Shown: piece by piece, positions 8,981-17,333 of the stretch | Position numbering within the stretch: position 1 is the stretch's first letter | Layout: every line of letters starts with the position of its first letter | Translations under genes and position numbers: made by a program | The notes under the pieces: model-generated | Database searches by the model: none | What the model saw: the letters and a program-made list of their open reading frames with translations, nothing else | Told to the model about the DNA's origin: nothing | Assembly: GCF_026967935.1 (NCBI RefSeq) | Contig: NZ_JAPVBL010000004.1 | Location: 434,001 to 498,000, forward strand | Direction of reading: 5' to 3' | Length of the DNA: 64,000 nt | DNA from: Modestobacter sp. VKM Ac-2982 | GTDB taxonomy: Bacteria > Actinomycetota > Actinomycetes > Mycobacteriales > Geodermatophilaceae

Positions 8981-10555
8981 ATGACCTGGGCCACCCGCGC
9001 TGCGGCCGCCGGACTGTCCGCCCTCGCCGGGGTCGCGGCCCGCGACCTCCTCCAGCGTGAGCACACCCTGCTGCGCAACTTCCCCGTGCTCGGCCGCGCC
9101 CGCTACCTGCTGGAGTCCATCGGCCCGGAGCTGCGCCAGTACCTGGTGGCCGCGAACAACGACGAGCGGCCGTTCACCCGCGACCAGCGGCGCTGGGTGT
9201 ACGCCTCGGCGAAGAAGGAGAACAACTACTTCGGCTTCGGCACCGACATCGACCTGGAGTTCACCGCCGGCCACCCGGTGATCAACCACCGCACGTTCGG
9301 CCACGCCGTCCCGACCACCACGGTGCAGGCCGGGTACGCGTCCCCGCTGCCCAGCGCCAAGGTGCTCGGCGCCGCCCGCGGCCGTACGCACGCGTTCCGG
9401 CCGCAGTCGGTCGTGAACATCTCCGCGATGAGCTTCGGCTCGCTGTCCGGCCAGGCGGTCGAGGCACTCAACCGCGGTGCCGCGCTGGCCGGCTGCCTGC
9501 ACAACAGCGGCGAAGGCGGCATCTCCCCACACCACCGGCACGGCGGTGAGCTGGTGTTCCAGCTCGGGACGGCGTACTTCGGCTGCCGCGACGAGCAGGG
9601 CCGCTTCGACCTGGCCCGGCTCAAGGACCTGGTCGCCGCCGCCCCCGTCCGCGCTCTGGAGATCAAGCTGAGCCAGGGCGCCAAGCCCGGCCTCGGTGGA
9701 GTGCTGCCCGCGGCCAAGGTGTCCGCCGAGATCGCCGCCACCCGTGGCGTCCCGGAGGGCGTGGACTGCATCAGCCCGTCCCGGCACGCTGAGTTCACCG
9801 ACACCGACAGCCTGTTGGACTGGGTCGAGCTGCTCGCCGCCGAGACCGGGCTCCCGGTCGGCATCAAGTCCGCGGTGGGCGACATGAGCTTCTGGCACGA
9901 GCTCACCGAGCTCATGGCGACCACCGGCCGCGGCGTGGACTTCGTGACCATCGACGGCGGCGAGGGTGGCACCGGCGCGGCGCCGCTGATCTTCACCGAC
10001 TCCGTCTCGCTGCCCTTCCAGCTGGGCTTCGCCCGGGTCTACTCCACCTTCGCTCGGGCCGGGCTGCACGAGCAGGTCACCTTCATCGGCGGCGGCAAGC
10101 TCGGCCTGCCCGACAACGCGGTCATCGCCTTCGCCCTCGGCTGCGACCTGGTCAACGTCGCCCGCGAGGCGATGCTGGCGATCGGCTGCATCCAGGCGCA
10201 GAAGTGCCACACCGACACGTGCCCCACCGGCGTCGCCACCCAGAACGCCTGGCTCGCCCACGGCCTGGACCCGGCCCTGAAGTCGGTCCGGGCGGCCACC
10301 TACATCCAGACGCTCCGGCGCGACCTGATCAGGGTCGCCGAGGCCTGCGGCGTGGAGCACCCCGGCCTCATCGACACCTCATCCGTGGAGATCCTCACCG
10401 GCCGCACCGCCTCTCGTCCGCTCCGGGAAGTCTACGAGTACGAGCCGACCTGGGGACTTCCCTCGGCCGCCGACCGCGAGCAGATCGTCCAGCTGATGAC
10501 CGGCGAGGCACCGCAGGGCGGCAGCGCCCCGCCGTCCACCACCGCCACCGGCTGA
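8981..10555 (+). CDS. FMN-binding glutamate synthase family protein (YerD/GltB-like)
   Basis: A 524-residue protein dominated by the FMN/Fe-S domain of the glutamate synthase large subunit. Visible motifs include NISAMSFGSLS, HNSGEGGISPHH, EIKLSQGAKPGLGG, VTIDGGEGGTGAAP and IQAQKCHTDTCPTGVATQN; the last holds cysteines of the cluster-binding loop. It lacks the N-terminal glutaminase domain of true GltB, as in the YerD-like group. The N-terminus has a hydrophobic stretch (ATRAAAAGLSALAGVAA) that may be a membrane anchor. The physiological reaction of this group is not settled. No strong ribosome-binding site precedes the ATG. Confidence 0.88.
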   Translation: MTWATRAAAAGLSALAGVAARDLLQREHTLLRNFPVLGRARYLLESIGPELRQYLVAANNDERPFTRDQRRWVYASAKKENNYFGFGTDIDLEFTAGHPVINHRTFGHAVPTTTVQAGYASPLPSAKVLGAARGRTHAFRPQSVVNISAMSFGSLSGQAVEALNRGAALAGCLHNSGEGGISPHHRHGGELVFQLGTAYFGCRDEQGRFDLARLKDLVAAAPVRALEIKLSQGAKPGLGGVLPAAKVSAEIAATRGVPEGVDCISPSRHAEFTDTDSLLDWVELLAAETGLPVGIKSAVGDMSFWHELTELMATTGRGVDFVTIDGGEGGTGAAPLIFTDSVSLPFQLGFARVYSTFARAGLHEQVTFIGGGKLGLPDNAVIAFALGCDLVNVAREAMLAIGCIQAQKCHTDTCPTGVATQNAWLAHGLDPALKSVRAATYIQTLRRDLIRVAEACGVEHPGLIDTSSVEILTGRTASRPLREVYEYEPTWGLPSAADREQIVQLMTGEAPQGGSAPPSTTATG

Positions 10556-10658
10556 GCCGGCCTAGTTCGGACGGCTCTCCGCTCAGCCGTCGTCCTCTGG
10601 TCTTCTCCAGCCATCGAGAGCAGCATGGAGGGACTGTCCAGGCGAGTTGAGGACGGCC

Positions 10659-11096
10659 ATGGACATCCATCGGCTGGGGCGTGCAACTGCCAGGGGCACC
10701 GCTGTGGCTGCCGTCTGGGGCATCGCCAGTGCGGCGCTCACACGGTTGCTCATGCGCGCGATTGCCCTGGTGACCGACGGAGCTACGGAGTTCAGCTGGG
10801 TGGGGACCGTTGGGATCACGGTCTTCTACGTCGTGGTCCTGCTGCCGGGCGCGATCGCCCTCGCCTACGAGCCGGGGCGCTTGGCCTCGGTCCTCTTCGC
10901 AGCCGGAGTCGCCTTCCTGGCATTCGAGGTCCTGGCCATCGGCATCTCCGACGTCGCCGCCCATGCCGAGGGCTTGACCCCGTGGCGATGGGCCGGTGTG
11001 GCCGCTCTCGCTGTCGCGATGGTCGCGGTCTATGCGGCGCACGTGACCCTCGTGCATCGAGGAGCAGTGAGGACGATCCACACGGTCAGCACCTGA
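10659..11096 (+). CDS. four-helix hypothetical membrane protein
   Basis: About 145 residues with four hydrophobic segments (GTAVAAVWGIASAALTRLL, ITVFYVVVLLPGAIALAY, VLFAAGVAFLAFEVLAIGI and WAGVAALAVAMVAVYAAHV). No family recognised. The ATG at 10659 has tgaggacggcc upstream and is preferred over a TTG at 10647. Third-position GC is a little lower than in the neighbours. Confidence 0.65.
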   Translation: MDIHRLGRATARGTAVAAVWGIASAALTRLLMRAIALVTDGATEFSWVGTVGITVFYVVVLLPGAIALAYEPGRLASVLFAAGVAFLAFEVLAIGISDVAAHAEGLTPWRWAGVAALAVAMVAVYAAHVTLVHRGAVRTIHTVST

Positions 11097-11130
11097 CACC
11101 GGCGACCGTCATCGCGCTCTCCTCGCGAGG

Positions 11131-11592
11131 TCAGCCGTCGACGTAGCGGTCGCGTTCGACGAGGAACTGGCCGGTGGCGGTGTTGGCGTCGATGAACTCC
11201 GGCAGCAGCGGGATCCGCACCGTCACCGTCACGCACACCGAGAACTCCTCCCCCGGCACCAGCGACGGCGCATAGCTGCCCGCCGCCCCGCAGCCCGAGC
11301 CGGCCGGCGCATACGCCAGGACGACGTCGGTCGCCTCCACAGACTGGTCGGCCACCGCGATCGCCACCGCCGCCTCCGCCCTGGCCTGCCCGGTCGCCAC
11401 GTCCGGTGCCATGGCGATCGCCCGCCCGGCCTCCCGGGCCCCAGCGTTGGCCGCGAACACCCCGCGCTGGACGGCGGAGAACCCGGCCACGATGTAGACC
11501 AGCGGCAGGAACACCACCAGCGCGATGAACACAAACTCCACGATCGCCGACCCCCGCTCGGGGCCGCCCAGCCGCGCACGGATCCACCTCAC
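11131..11592 (-). CDS. TadE/TadG-like minor pseudopilin, last gene of the tad operon
   Basis: A 153-residue protein with the class III prepilin-type start GPERGSAIVEFVFIALVVF: positively charged leader, glycine, then a hydrophobic helix with Glu at position +5. Two cysteines (GSGCGAAG and FSVCVTV) could form a disulfide outside the cell. The GTG start overlaps the stop of the upstream TadE gene (GTGA). These minor pilins are processed by a TadV-like peptidase and are needed for Flp pilus assembly or adhesion. Confidence 0.8.
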   Translation of the reverse strand: MRWIRARLGGPERGSAIVEFVFIALVVFLPLVYIVAGFSAVQRGVFAANAGAREAGRAIAMAPDVATGQARAEAAVAIAVADQSVEATDVVLAYAPAGSGCGAAGSYAPSLVPGEEFSVCVTVTVRIPLLPEFIDANTATGQFLVERDRYVDG

Positions 11593-11996
11593 GGCGTCTC
11601 CGCCACCGAGCGTCCGGTCGCCGACAGCGGCAACAGGTCACCCAGGGGTGCGAACAAGCTCGGCACCGCACCGGCGCACCGGACGACGACCAATGTCAAC
11701 CCGCTCTCGTCGACCTCCTGCACCGACTCGCACGCCAACCCTGCCGCCGTCCCCGCCGAGGTTGCCTGCCCGACGATCTCCAACGTCCGGGCCGCCCCGG
11801 CCTCCGTGGGCACGCCCGCGTTGGCCGCGTACCGGGCGCCCTGCTGGGCACTGGCCACCACCACGTTGCGCAGGTGCACGTAGACCGCCACCTGCAACAC
11901 CGCCAGCAGCAGCGCCACGATCAGCACGCCGACGAGCACGAAGTCGACGACCGCGCTCCCCCGCTCACCGTCGTCCGTCAGCCGCTCAGGGCGCAC
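11589..11996 (-). CDS. TadE-like minor pseudopilin
   Basis: A 135-residue protein with leader DDGERGSAVVDFVLVGVLIV and a single helix, followed by an extracytoplasmic domain with two cysteines. The class III prepilin pattern has Asp where Glu is usual at +5. It overlaps both neighbours (11 bases with the pilin-like gene upstream, four with the next), so it is translationally coupled within the tad operon. Confidence 0.78.
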   Translation of the reverse strand: MRPERLTDDGERGSAVVDFVLVGVLIVALLLAVLQVAVYVHLRNVVVASAQQGARYAANAGVPTEAGAARTLEIVGQATSAGTAAGLACESVQEVDESGLTLVVVRCAGAVPSLFAPLGDLLPLSATGRSVAETP

Positions 11997-12192
11997 TCGT
12001 CACGGACTCCAGCGCGTTCGACACCGCCTCCACGATCGCCGCGCGGAACGGCACGAGGATCGCCAGCACCAGCGCGGCGGTCATCACCGTGATCATCACC
12101 CAGCCCGGGACGTCGCCCCGCTCGGGATCGTCCTCCCGGAGCCGGGCCGCCAGCGCAGCCAGCGCGGTCAGAAGGAACGCGTAGGCACGCAT
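11986..12192 (-). CDS. Flp-type pilin-like small protein
   Basis: A 68-residue protein with one strong hydrophobic helix (GWVMITVMTAALVLAILVPF) after a charged stretch ending ERGDVP. It sits between tadC and the two TadE genes, where actinobacterial tad operons encode the pilin or a small pilin-like protein. It is probably the structural Flp subunit, but the canonical Glu-Tyr of Flp pilins is not visible, so the role is inferred from position and size. Confidence 0.65.
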   Translation of the reverse strand: MRAYAFLLTALAALAARLREDDPERGDVPGWVMITVMTAALVLAILVPFRAAIVEAVSNALESVTSAP

Positions 12193-12220
12193 CCGTGGTC
12201 CTCTCTGTGGGTCACCGGCG

Positions 12221-13162
12221 TCACTGCGCCAGCGAGACGATGCTGATCAGCCCCGGGTACAGGGCGAACAGAACGGTGACGGGCAGCACCAGGAACACGA
12301 CCGGGACCATCATCGCGATCTCCTTGCGCCCACCTGCCTCCAGCAGCCGGCGCTTGCCGGCCTCCCGGACGTCGGCGGCCTGGGCCCGCAGGACCTCGGC
12401 CAGCGGGGTGCCGCGTTCGATGGCCACGATCAGGCCGTCGACGAAGCGGGCCAGCGGGTCCAGCGAGGTCCGGTCGGCCAGCTGCTGCAGCGCCTCGACC
12501 AGCGGCACCCCGGCGCGGGCCCGGGCCAGCGTGGCGCCCAGCTCCCGGGCCAGCTCACCGCCGGAGAGCCGGGTGACCCGGGCGATCGCCGCGGTCGGGC
12601 TCTCCCCTGCGGTCACGGCCAGCGCCAGCAGCTCGGCGACCACCGGGAACTCGGCCAGCAGCAGCTCCTCGCGCCGCTGCACCTGCTGGGTCAGCCACCA
12701 GTCGCGGCCGAGCACCCCGCCGACCAGGCCGGCCACGCACAGCAGCACGACCGACAGCAGGTTCACCGCCCCGGCCAGCGCCGACCCCGCAACAGCCAGG
12801 ACGGCGGCGCCCAGCAGCCCGATCCCGCCCGACACGACCTGCTCGATCCGGAAGTCCTCGACGGTCGTGTCGGCGTTCAGCGCATCGAGCCGCCGCCGCA
12901 CCGCCACCCGGCCGCCGAGCAGCCGGTCGACGTGCCGGGCGCCGTCGGCCAGCACCGGCCCGAACACCCGCCGGGCGGCGCTGAGCAGCCCCGGCTGGGT
13001 GGCGGTGCCCAGCAGCCGGGACGGCGCCGGGCTGTCGTGCACGTAGGGCGCGAGCCGGTCGACCAGCCGCACCTGCCGGAACGGCGGGGAGAAGCTCACC
13101 GCCAGGAGCACGCCGGAGGCCGCGACCAACCCCAGCAGCATGCCCACCAGACCAGCGCTCAC
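12221..13162 (-). CDS. tadC: TadC, type II secretion F-domain membrane protein
   Basis: A 313-residue inner-membrane platform protein. It has an N-terminal helix, a T2SSF domain (roughly residues 140-270, with FPVVAELLALAVTAGESP and TLARARAGVPLVEAL) and C-terminal helices (MVPVVFLVLPVTVLFALYPG). With TadB it forms the membrane base that passes pilin subunits under power of TadA. It lies 46 bases after tadB in the same operon. Confidence 0.88.
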   Translation of the reverse strand: MSAGLVGMLLGLVAASGVLLAVSFSPPFRQVRLVDRLAPYVHDSPAPSRLLGTATQPGLLSAARRVFGPVLADGARHVDRLLGGRVAVRRRLDALNADTTVEDFRIEQVVSGGIGLLGAAVLAVAGSALAGAVNLLSVVLLCVAGLVGGVLGRDWWLTQQVQRREELLLAEFPVVAELLALAVTAGESPTAAIARVTRLSGGELARELGATLARARAGVPLVEALQQLADRTSLDPLARFVDGLIVAIERGTPLAEVLRAQAADVREAGKRRLLEAGGRKEIAMMVPVVFLVLPVTVLFALYPGLISIVSLAQ

Positions 13163-13208
13163 GGCGACACCACGTCGCTGCGGGGACCGTTCGCTCGCTG
13201 AGGCGGGC

Positions 13209-14072
13209 TCACTGGAGCACCCGCACGTCCTCGGGCAGCCGCCCGATCTTGAGCATCAGCCGGTAGGCCAGCAGACACACCCCGCCGCCGATGAGCAGCA
13301 GCGCCGTCCCGACCGGGGTGTCGTAGGCGGTCAGGGTCTGCTGCTGGGTGGCGAGCAGGAGCAGCACCACCCAGGGCGCGGCGACGGCCAGCCGGGCAGC
13401 CTGGATCACCCACCCCTGCCGGGTCTCCAGCTCCGCGCGGGCCCGGGCGTCCTCGCGGAGGAACGCAGCCAGCGTGCGCAGCACCCGGCCCAGGTCGCTG
13501 CCGCCGACCTCGCGCGCCACCCGGAGCGTCTCCACGATCCGGTCGCCCACCGGGTCGGCCAGGTCGTCCTTCAACCGGTCGAGCGCGTCGCTGAACCGGC
13601 CGCTGGACCGGTGGTCGGCGGCGAACCGGGCGAAGGAGCCCCGCAGCACCTCCGGGCCCCGGACGGCGAGCGCCGACAGCGCCTCGGGCAGCGACAGCCC
13701 GGCCCGCACCGCCGACGCCAGGTTGTCCACGACCTCCGGCCAGACCTCACGCAGGTCCGCCCGGCGCTTGGCGGCCAGCCGGCGCACCAGCAGGTACGGC
13801 ACCGCCGAACCGAAGACGCCGAACGCCAGGCTGATGGTCACCGTCTGGGTGGTCAGCAGCACCAGCAGGAGCGCGGCGACCCCGAGGGCGACCTGGAGAG
13901 CGAGCAACTGGGCGGAGTTGATCCCCGTGAGCCCCGCAGCGGCCAGCAACTGCTGGCGCCGTCCCGGCCGGGACGTGCCCGCCCGCCGGACGGGCGCACG
14001 TGCGCCGCTGCGCCAGATGAGCAGCAGCCCGACGCCGAGGGCCAGCCCGAGCAGGCCGCCGGGCACGCTCAC
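13209..14072 (-). CDS. tadB: TadB, type II secretion F-domain membrane protein
   Basis: A 287-residue paralogue of TadC. Two N-terminal helices precede a T2SSF domain (EVVDNLASAVRAGLSLPEAL and VAREVGGSDLGRVLRTL), followed by two C-terminal helices. The GTG start overlaps the tadA stop (GTGA), which is the normal arrangement. Since tadA is interrupted upstream, expression now depends on transcription reading out of the inserted element or on an unseen promoter. Confidence 0.88.
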   Translation of the reverse strand: MSVPGGLLGLALGVGLLLIWRSGARAPVRRAGTSRPGRRQQLLAAAGLTGINSAQLLALQVALGVAALLLVLLTTQTVTISLAFGVFGSAVPYLLVRRLAAKRRADLREVWPEVVDNLASAVRAGLSLPEALSALAVRGPEVLRGSFARFAADHRSSGRFSDALDRLKDDLADPVGDRIVETLRVAREVGGSDLGRVLRTLAAFLREDARARAELETRQGWVIQAARLAVAAPWVVLLLLATQQQTLTAYDTPVGTALLLIGGGVCLLAYRLMLKIGRLPEDVRVLQ

Positions 14073-14674
14073 GCGGTCCGCCGATCCGCCGGGTCACCCA
14101 GCAGCGCGGCCAGGTCGAAGCCGTGGGCGGCGTACCGGTCGGCGTGCGGTGGGTAGCCGTCGGCGCGCACCAGCCGGCCGTCGCGGGTGGTGAAGACGTC
14201 GGCGGTCTCGACGATGCTGCCCTCGGTGCGGCCGGACAGCGCCACCACCTCGCGCAGCCGCCGCGCACCGCTGGGCTCGGTGCCGACGTGCACGACGAGG
14301 TCGACGCTGGAGGCCACGGTCGGGACGACGAAGGCGTGCCCGATGTTCTCCCCGGCCAGCAGCGGCAGGGTGCACATCTTGACCACGGCCTCGCGGGCAC
14401 TGTTGGCGTGCAGGGTGCACATCCCCGGGAGTCCGGAGTTCAGCGCGATCAGCAGGTCCAGGCACTCCTCCTGACGCACCTCCCCGACGACCAGGCGGGA
14501 GGGCCGCATCCGCAGCGCCTCCTTCACCAGCCGGCGCAGCGGGATCTCCCCCGCGCCCTCCAGGTTCGCCTGCCGGGTCTGCATCGCCACGACGTCGGGC
14601 AACGGCACCCGCAGCAAGTAGACACGCTGAAACCACATGTAGTTGTCGGCCGATCTTGTGACCGCCATACACAT
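14069..14674 (-). CDS. tadA: tadA 3' fragment (Walker B half of the Tad ATPase)
   Basis: The last 200 codons or so of a TadA/CpaF secretion ATPase. Recognisable from LRVPLPDVVAMQTRQ onward, it contains MRPSRLVVGEVRQEE (Walker B region) and TLHANSARE (His box), but no Walker A. The first 18 or so residues (MCMAVTRSADNYMWFQRV) do not belong to the family and come from the inserted element. The Walker A half is at 21323-22063 on the same strand, with the integrative element between. This fragment alone cannot be an active ATPase. Confidence 0.9.
   Translation of the reverse strand: MCMAVTRSADNYMWFQRVYLLRVPLPDVVAMQTRQANLEGAGEIPLRRLVKEALRMRPSRLVVGEVRQEECLDLLIALNSGLPGMCTLHANSAREAVVKMCTLPLLAGENIGHAFVVPTVASSVDLVVHVGTEPSGARRLREVVALSGRTEGSIVETADVFTTRDGRLVRADGYPPHADRYAAHGFDLAALLGDPADRRTA
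14601..14640. other. probable left attachment junction of the element
   Basis: The boundary where tadA coding sequence gives way to element sequence, read on the minus strand as tactt|gctgcggg. A box GAAACCACA (14629-14637, plus strand) lies 11 bases inside the shared dinucleotide AA at 14616-14617. Its inverted partner TGTGGTCTC is at the right junction. The exact crossover is inferred. Confidence 0.55.
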
Positions 14675-14693
14675 AAACGCCCAGGTCAGAGCC

Positions 14694-14722
14694 TTGCTAG
14701 GTCCGAGCTAGCTAGGTAGGGT
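14694..14722 (+). promoter_or_regulatory. candidate promoter for the replication operon
   Basis: TTGCTA (14694-14699) and TAGGGT (14717-14722) are 17 bases apart, just inside the left end of the element and pointing to the rep operon. The following 210 bases form a GC-rich leader with perfect short hairpins (cacccccaccgggggtg; cgtcgag and ctcgacg), which could regulate the operon. Confidence 0.4.
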
Positions 14723-14935
14723 GGGCGGCAGACACGCACGGTCGGGCGCTGAAGGCCCGACACGGAGGCCCGGTAGCGCCGGGAGCCGAGACACCCCCAG
14801 GGCACAGCGCAGCGGGCACAGCCTGCGGCGGGCCGGGACGCGCACCCGGAGGAACGACACCCCCACCGGGGGTGCAGACGGGGAGCCCTTCGCGGGGCGG
14901 TGGCCGTCGAGGAACGCACTCGACGGAGAACACCC

Positions 14936-15115
14936 GTGGCAACGTCCACCCTCACCCCCGAGCAGCGCACCGAGCGCGCTCGCAAGGCCGGGCAGGCATC
15001 GCAGGCACCCGAAGTGCTCGCGGCGCGGCTCGTGCGCGACTGGCCGACCCTGACCGCTGACCAGCGGCACACCCTGCGCGCCATGCTGCGCCCGATCACC
15101 GGGCGGCGGGCATGA
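14936..15115 (+). CDS. small basic protein preceding the replication gene
   Basis: A 59-residue protein (MATSTLTPEQRTERARKAGQ). Genes with this LTPEQRTxRAR start often lie beside replication or primase genes of actinobacterial phages and integrative elements; function unknown. The GTG at 14936 is preceded by ggagaacaccc, better placed than the alternative GTG at 14900. Its stop overlaps the rep start (ATGA). Confidence 0.65.
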   Translation: MATSTLTPEQRTERARKAGQASQAPEVLAARLVRDWPTLTADQRHTLRAMLRPITGRRA

Positions 15116-17148
15116 ACCGGCCCGCCCCCGCGACGGCGGGAACGGGCCAGGAGCCGGGCAGCTCTGACCCCCAGGTTACCGGACTGGTGACCGCGTTTCA
15201 CCGCTCTGACCTGCACGCATCCGCGATCACCGACGAGGTAATCGACGCCGTCGGCATCCGGTCCGACCCCGGCGGGCGGGGGTGGGTGCTCCCCTGGCGG
15301 GACGGCACCGAGGCGCTCGACCTGGCCGTCTTCGACCGCGACAAGCGCCCGGCGAGCGGCATGAAGGTGGTGTGGCCGAAGGGCCGGACCACCTTCCCCA
15401 ACCTGCTGCGCGAGGTCGACAGCGACCGCACCGTCGTGGTCGAGGGCGTGCGGCAGTCCCTCGCCGCTGCCAGCCACGCCCCGGCCGAGTTCTCCGTCGT
15501 CGGCATGAACGGCTGCGACGGCATCCACCGGGGCATCGCCGACCGGCTGACGTGGGCGAAGGGGCAGCGGGTGTGGCTGGTGCTCGACGCCGACCACCGG
15601 ACCAACGACCGGGTGCGCGGTGCCGTCGGCCGGGTCGCCGACCTGCTGCGCGCTGCCGGTGCGACGTCGGTCCGGCTGGTCGACCTGCCGGGGACCGGGA
15701 CGGACGGGCTCGACGACGTGCTCGCCGCGACCGACCCGGCACGGCGCGGTCCGCTGCTGTCCGAACTGATCGAGCGGGCACCGGAGTTCACCGCCGCTGC
15801 ACCCTCGCGGCTCGACGGCGCGTTCTTCGAGCTGGCCGACCTCGTCAACCTGCCCACCCCTGAGCCGCTGCTGCCCGGGGTGCTCGACGTGGGCACGGTG
15901 ACCTTCCTGTCGGGCAAGCACTCGACGTACAAGACGTTCGTCGCGCTCGACTGGTCAGCCTGCGTCGCCACCGGTCGACCGTGGGGCGGGTACACCGCGC
16001 CGGTCGCTCGCCCCGTGCTGTACGTGGCTGCCGAGGGTGCGACGACGCTGCTGAAGCGGCTCGCGGCGTGGCAGGAGGTCTACGGGCCGATCCCGCCGCG
16101 TGGTGCGTTCTCGGTGCTCACCCGCCCCGCGTGGCTGACCAGCGACGAGGACACCGCGTGGCTGCGCGACAAGGTGCGCGAGACCGGTGCGGCGCTGGTC
16201 GTCATCGACACCTGGCACCGCTCGACGCCCGGGGCCGACGAGAACAGCAACAGCGAGATGGGCGCGGCGTTCGGTCGGCTCGCCTCGCTGCGCGACGACA
16301 CCGGGGCGACCGTCCTCGTCCTGCACCACACCGGGCACGCCGGTGAGCGCGCTCGCGGTGCGTCGGCGATCGAGGACGACGCCGACGCCGCCTTCGTGGT
16401 CAGGATCGACGGCGAGGACCGCAGCACCGAGAACCCGCGCGTGCTGTGGCAGACGAAGAGCAAGGTTGGCGAGCTGGCCGAGCCGGTCACGATCGTTCCC
16501 CGCGCGGCTGCTGACTCGATGGTCGTCGTGCCCGATCAGTTCGCCACGCCGAAGCGTCGGCGGGGACGGCCGAGCGACGCCGGGAGGGATGCGGCGGTCA
16601 TCGCGCTGGTCGACGCGCTCGACGACGCCGGGGTGCCGGTGAGCACCGGGTACCGCGAGGTGCTGCGGTGGGCCAGCGAGGACGGCCGGGGGCTCACGAG
16701 GGTGACCGAGCCGATCGTGCGCGAGGCGGTGAAGCGCCGCCGGGAGCAGCCCACGAAGGGGCAGGACGACGCTGCTGCGGTGGGTGCGGTAGCGCGGTAC
16801 CCCTCTAGGGGTGGGGGTACCGCACCGCAGTCCCCTGACCAGTGCGGAGGTAATGCGGTGGAAAGTCCACCGCAGCTCTCACCTGCGGAAACGTCCTCTG
16901 CGGTGGCTGCGGTGGAAAGTCAGCGGGCAGTTTCCACCGCACCCGATCGGGGGTCTGCGGTGGAAAGGGTTTCCACCGCACCGCAGCCCGCCCCCTCGGC
17001 GATCGACGCGCTGCTGACCGACCTCGCGGTGACCGCCCCGGCCGACGTCTGCCCGGACTGCGAGCGGCCCCGCGAGCTGGTGCCGCCCGCGCACTTCTGG
17101 CGCGCCTGCCGCCACTGCACCCCGGCGACCTTCGGGCGTGTGTCGTGA
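15112..17148 (+). CDS. Toprim/RecA-like replication ATPase of the element
   Basis: A 678-residue protein. Residues 100-205 resemble a Toprim fold (VVVEGVRQSLAAA with E111; VWLVLDAD with D159 and D161). Residues 255-480 form a RecA/RepA-type AAA ATPase with P-loop variant GKHSTYKT (268-275, tyrosine in place of the usual glycine, as in several phage and element ATPases). It also has Walker B LVVIDTWH and LVLHHTGHAGERARGASAIEDDAD. Such proteins act as primase/helicase-like initiators for plasmid, phage or satellite DNA. Residues 545-635 are low-complexity Ala/Ser/Pro/Val and coincide with a DNA repeat array. Its start and stop overlap both neighbours (ATGA, GTGA), indicating an operon. Confidence 0.82.
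   Translation: MNRPAPATAGTGQEPGSSDPQVTGLVTAFHRSDLHASAITDEVIDAVGIRSDPGGRGWVLPWRDGTEALDLAVFDRDKRPASGMKVVWPKGRTTFPNLLREVDSDRTVVVEGVRQSLAAASHAPAEFSVVGMNGCDGIHRGIADRLTWAKGQRVWLVLDADHRTNDRVRGAVGRVADLLRAAGATSVRLVDLPGTGTDGLDDVLAATDPARRGPLLSELIERAPEFTAAAPSRLDGAFFELADLVNLPTPEPLLPGVLDVGTVTFLSGKHSTYKTFVALDWSACVATGRPWGGYTAPVARPVLYVAAEGATTLLKRLAAWQEVYGPIPPRGAFSVLTRPAWLTSDEDTAWLRDKVRETGAALVVIDTWHRSTPGADENSNSEMGAAFGRLASLRDDTGATVLVLHHTGHAGERARGASAIEDDADAAFVVRIDGEDRSTENPRVLWQTKSKVGELAEPVTIVPRAAADSMVVVPDQFATPKRRRGRPSDAGRDAAVIALVDALDDAGVPVSTGYREVLRWASEDGRGLTRVTEPIVREAVKRRREQPTKGQDDAAAVGAVARYPSRGGGTAPQSPDQCGGNAVESPPQLSPAETSSAVAAVESQRAVSTAPDRGSAVERVSTAPQPAPSAIDALLTDLAVTAPADVCPDCERPRELVPPAHFWRACRHCTPATFGRVS
16776..16986. 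repeat. iteron-like array inside the 3' end of the replication gene
   Basis: The 12-mer TGCGGTGGAAAG occurs exactly at 16854, 16908 and 16956. Inverted TTTCCACCGCA is at 16931 and 16970, and shorter forms TGCGGTGG or CCACCGCA at 16776, 16867 and 16899. A palindrome around gcggtacccc/gggggtaccgc lies at 16794-16823. Repeated initiator sites next to or inside a rep gene are typical of plasmid and satellite origins; here they sit in a low-complexity linker of the protein. Possible origin or autoregulatory site. Confidence 0.6.
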
Positions 17149-17333
17149 GCGCACAGCGGCCCCGTGTCGCGGGGTGCCCGGACTGCGCGTCGGAGCTGGT
17201 GTGGACCGGCCCCCGCAGCGTCTACCTGCGCCACGACGAGACCTGCCCGTCCTGGCGGGCTCGCACCGCCGCTGCGCGGGCGGTCGTCGGGCCGGACGCC
17301 GTCGTCCTGCTGGTGCGGGAGGCGGACCAGTGA
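17145..17333 (+). CDS. small CxxC zinc-finger-like protein
   Basis: A 62-residue protein with CPDC (residues 11-14) and a later DETCPSW, plausibly one zinc site (CxxC...HxxxC). Its GTG overlaps the rep stop and its own stop overlaps the next gene (GTGA both times). It may assist replication or regulation, or be a directionality factor for the integrase; nothing decides between these. Confidence 0.6.
   Translation: MSAQRPRVAGCPDCASELVWTGPRSVYLRHDETCPSWRARTAAARAVVGPDAVVLLVREADQ

Noticed and set aside
15171-15186. GGTTACCGG in rep as a third copy of the acyl-CoA motif
   Set aside because: Only the first nine bases match and it lies within coding sequence of the mobile element.
14686-15921. Minus-strand 411-codon frame over the left end of the element and rep
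   Set aside because: Overlaps the Toprim part of rep and the small upstream gene, whose starts, overlaps and motifs are convincing.
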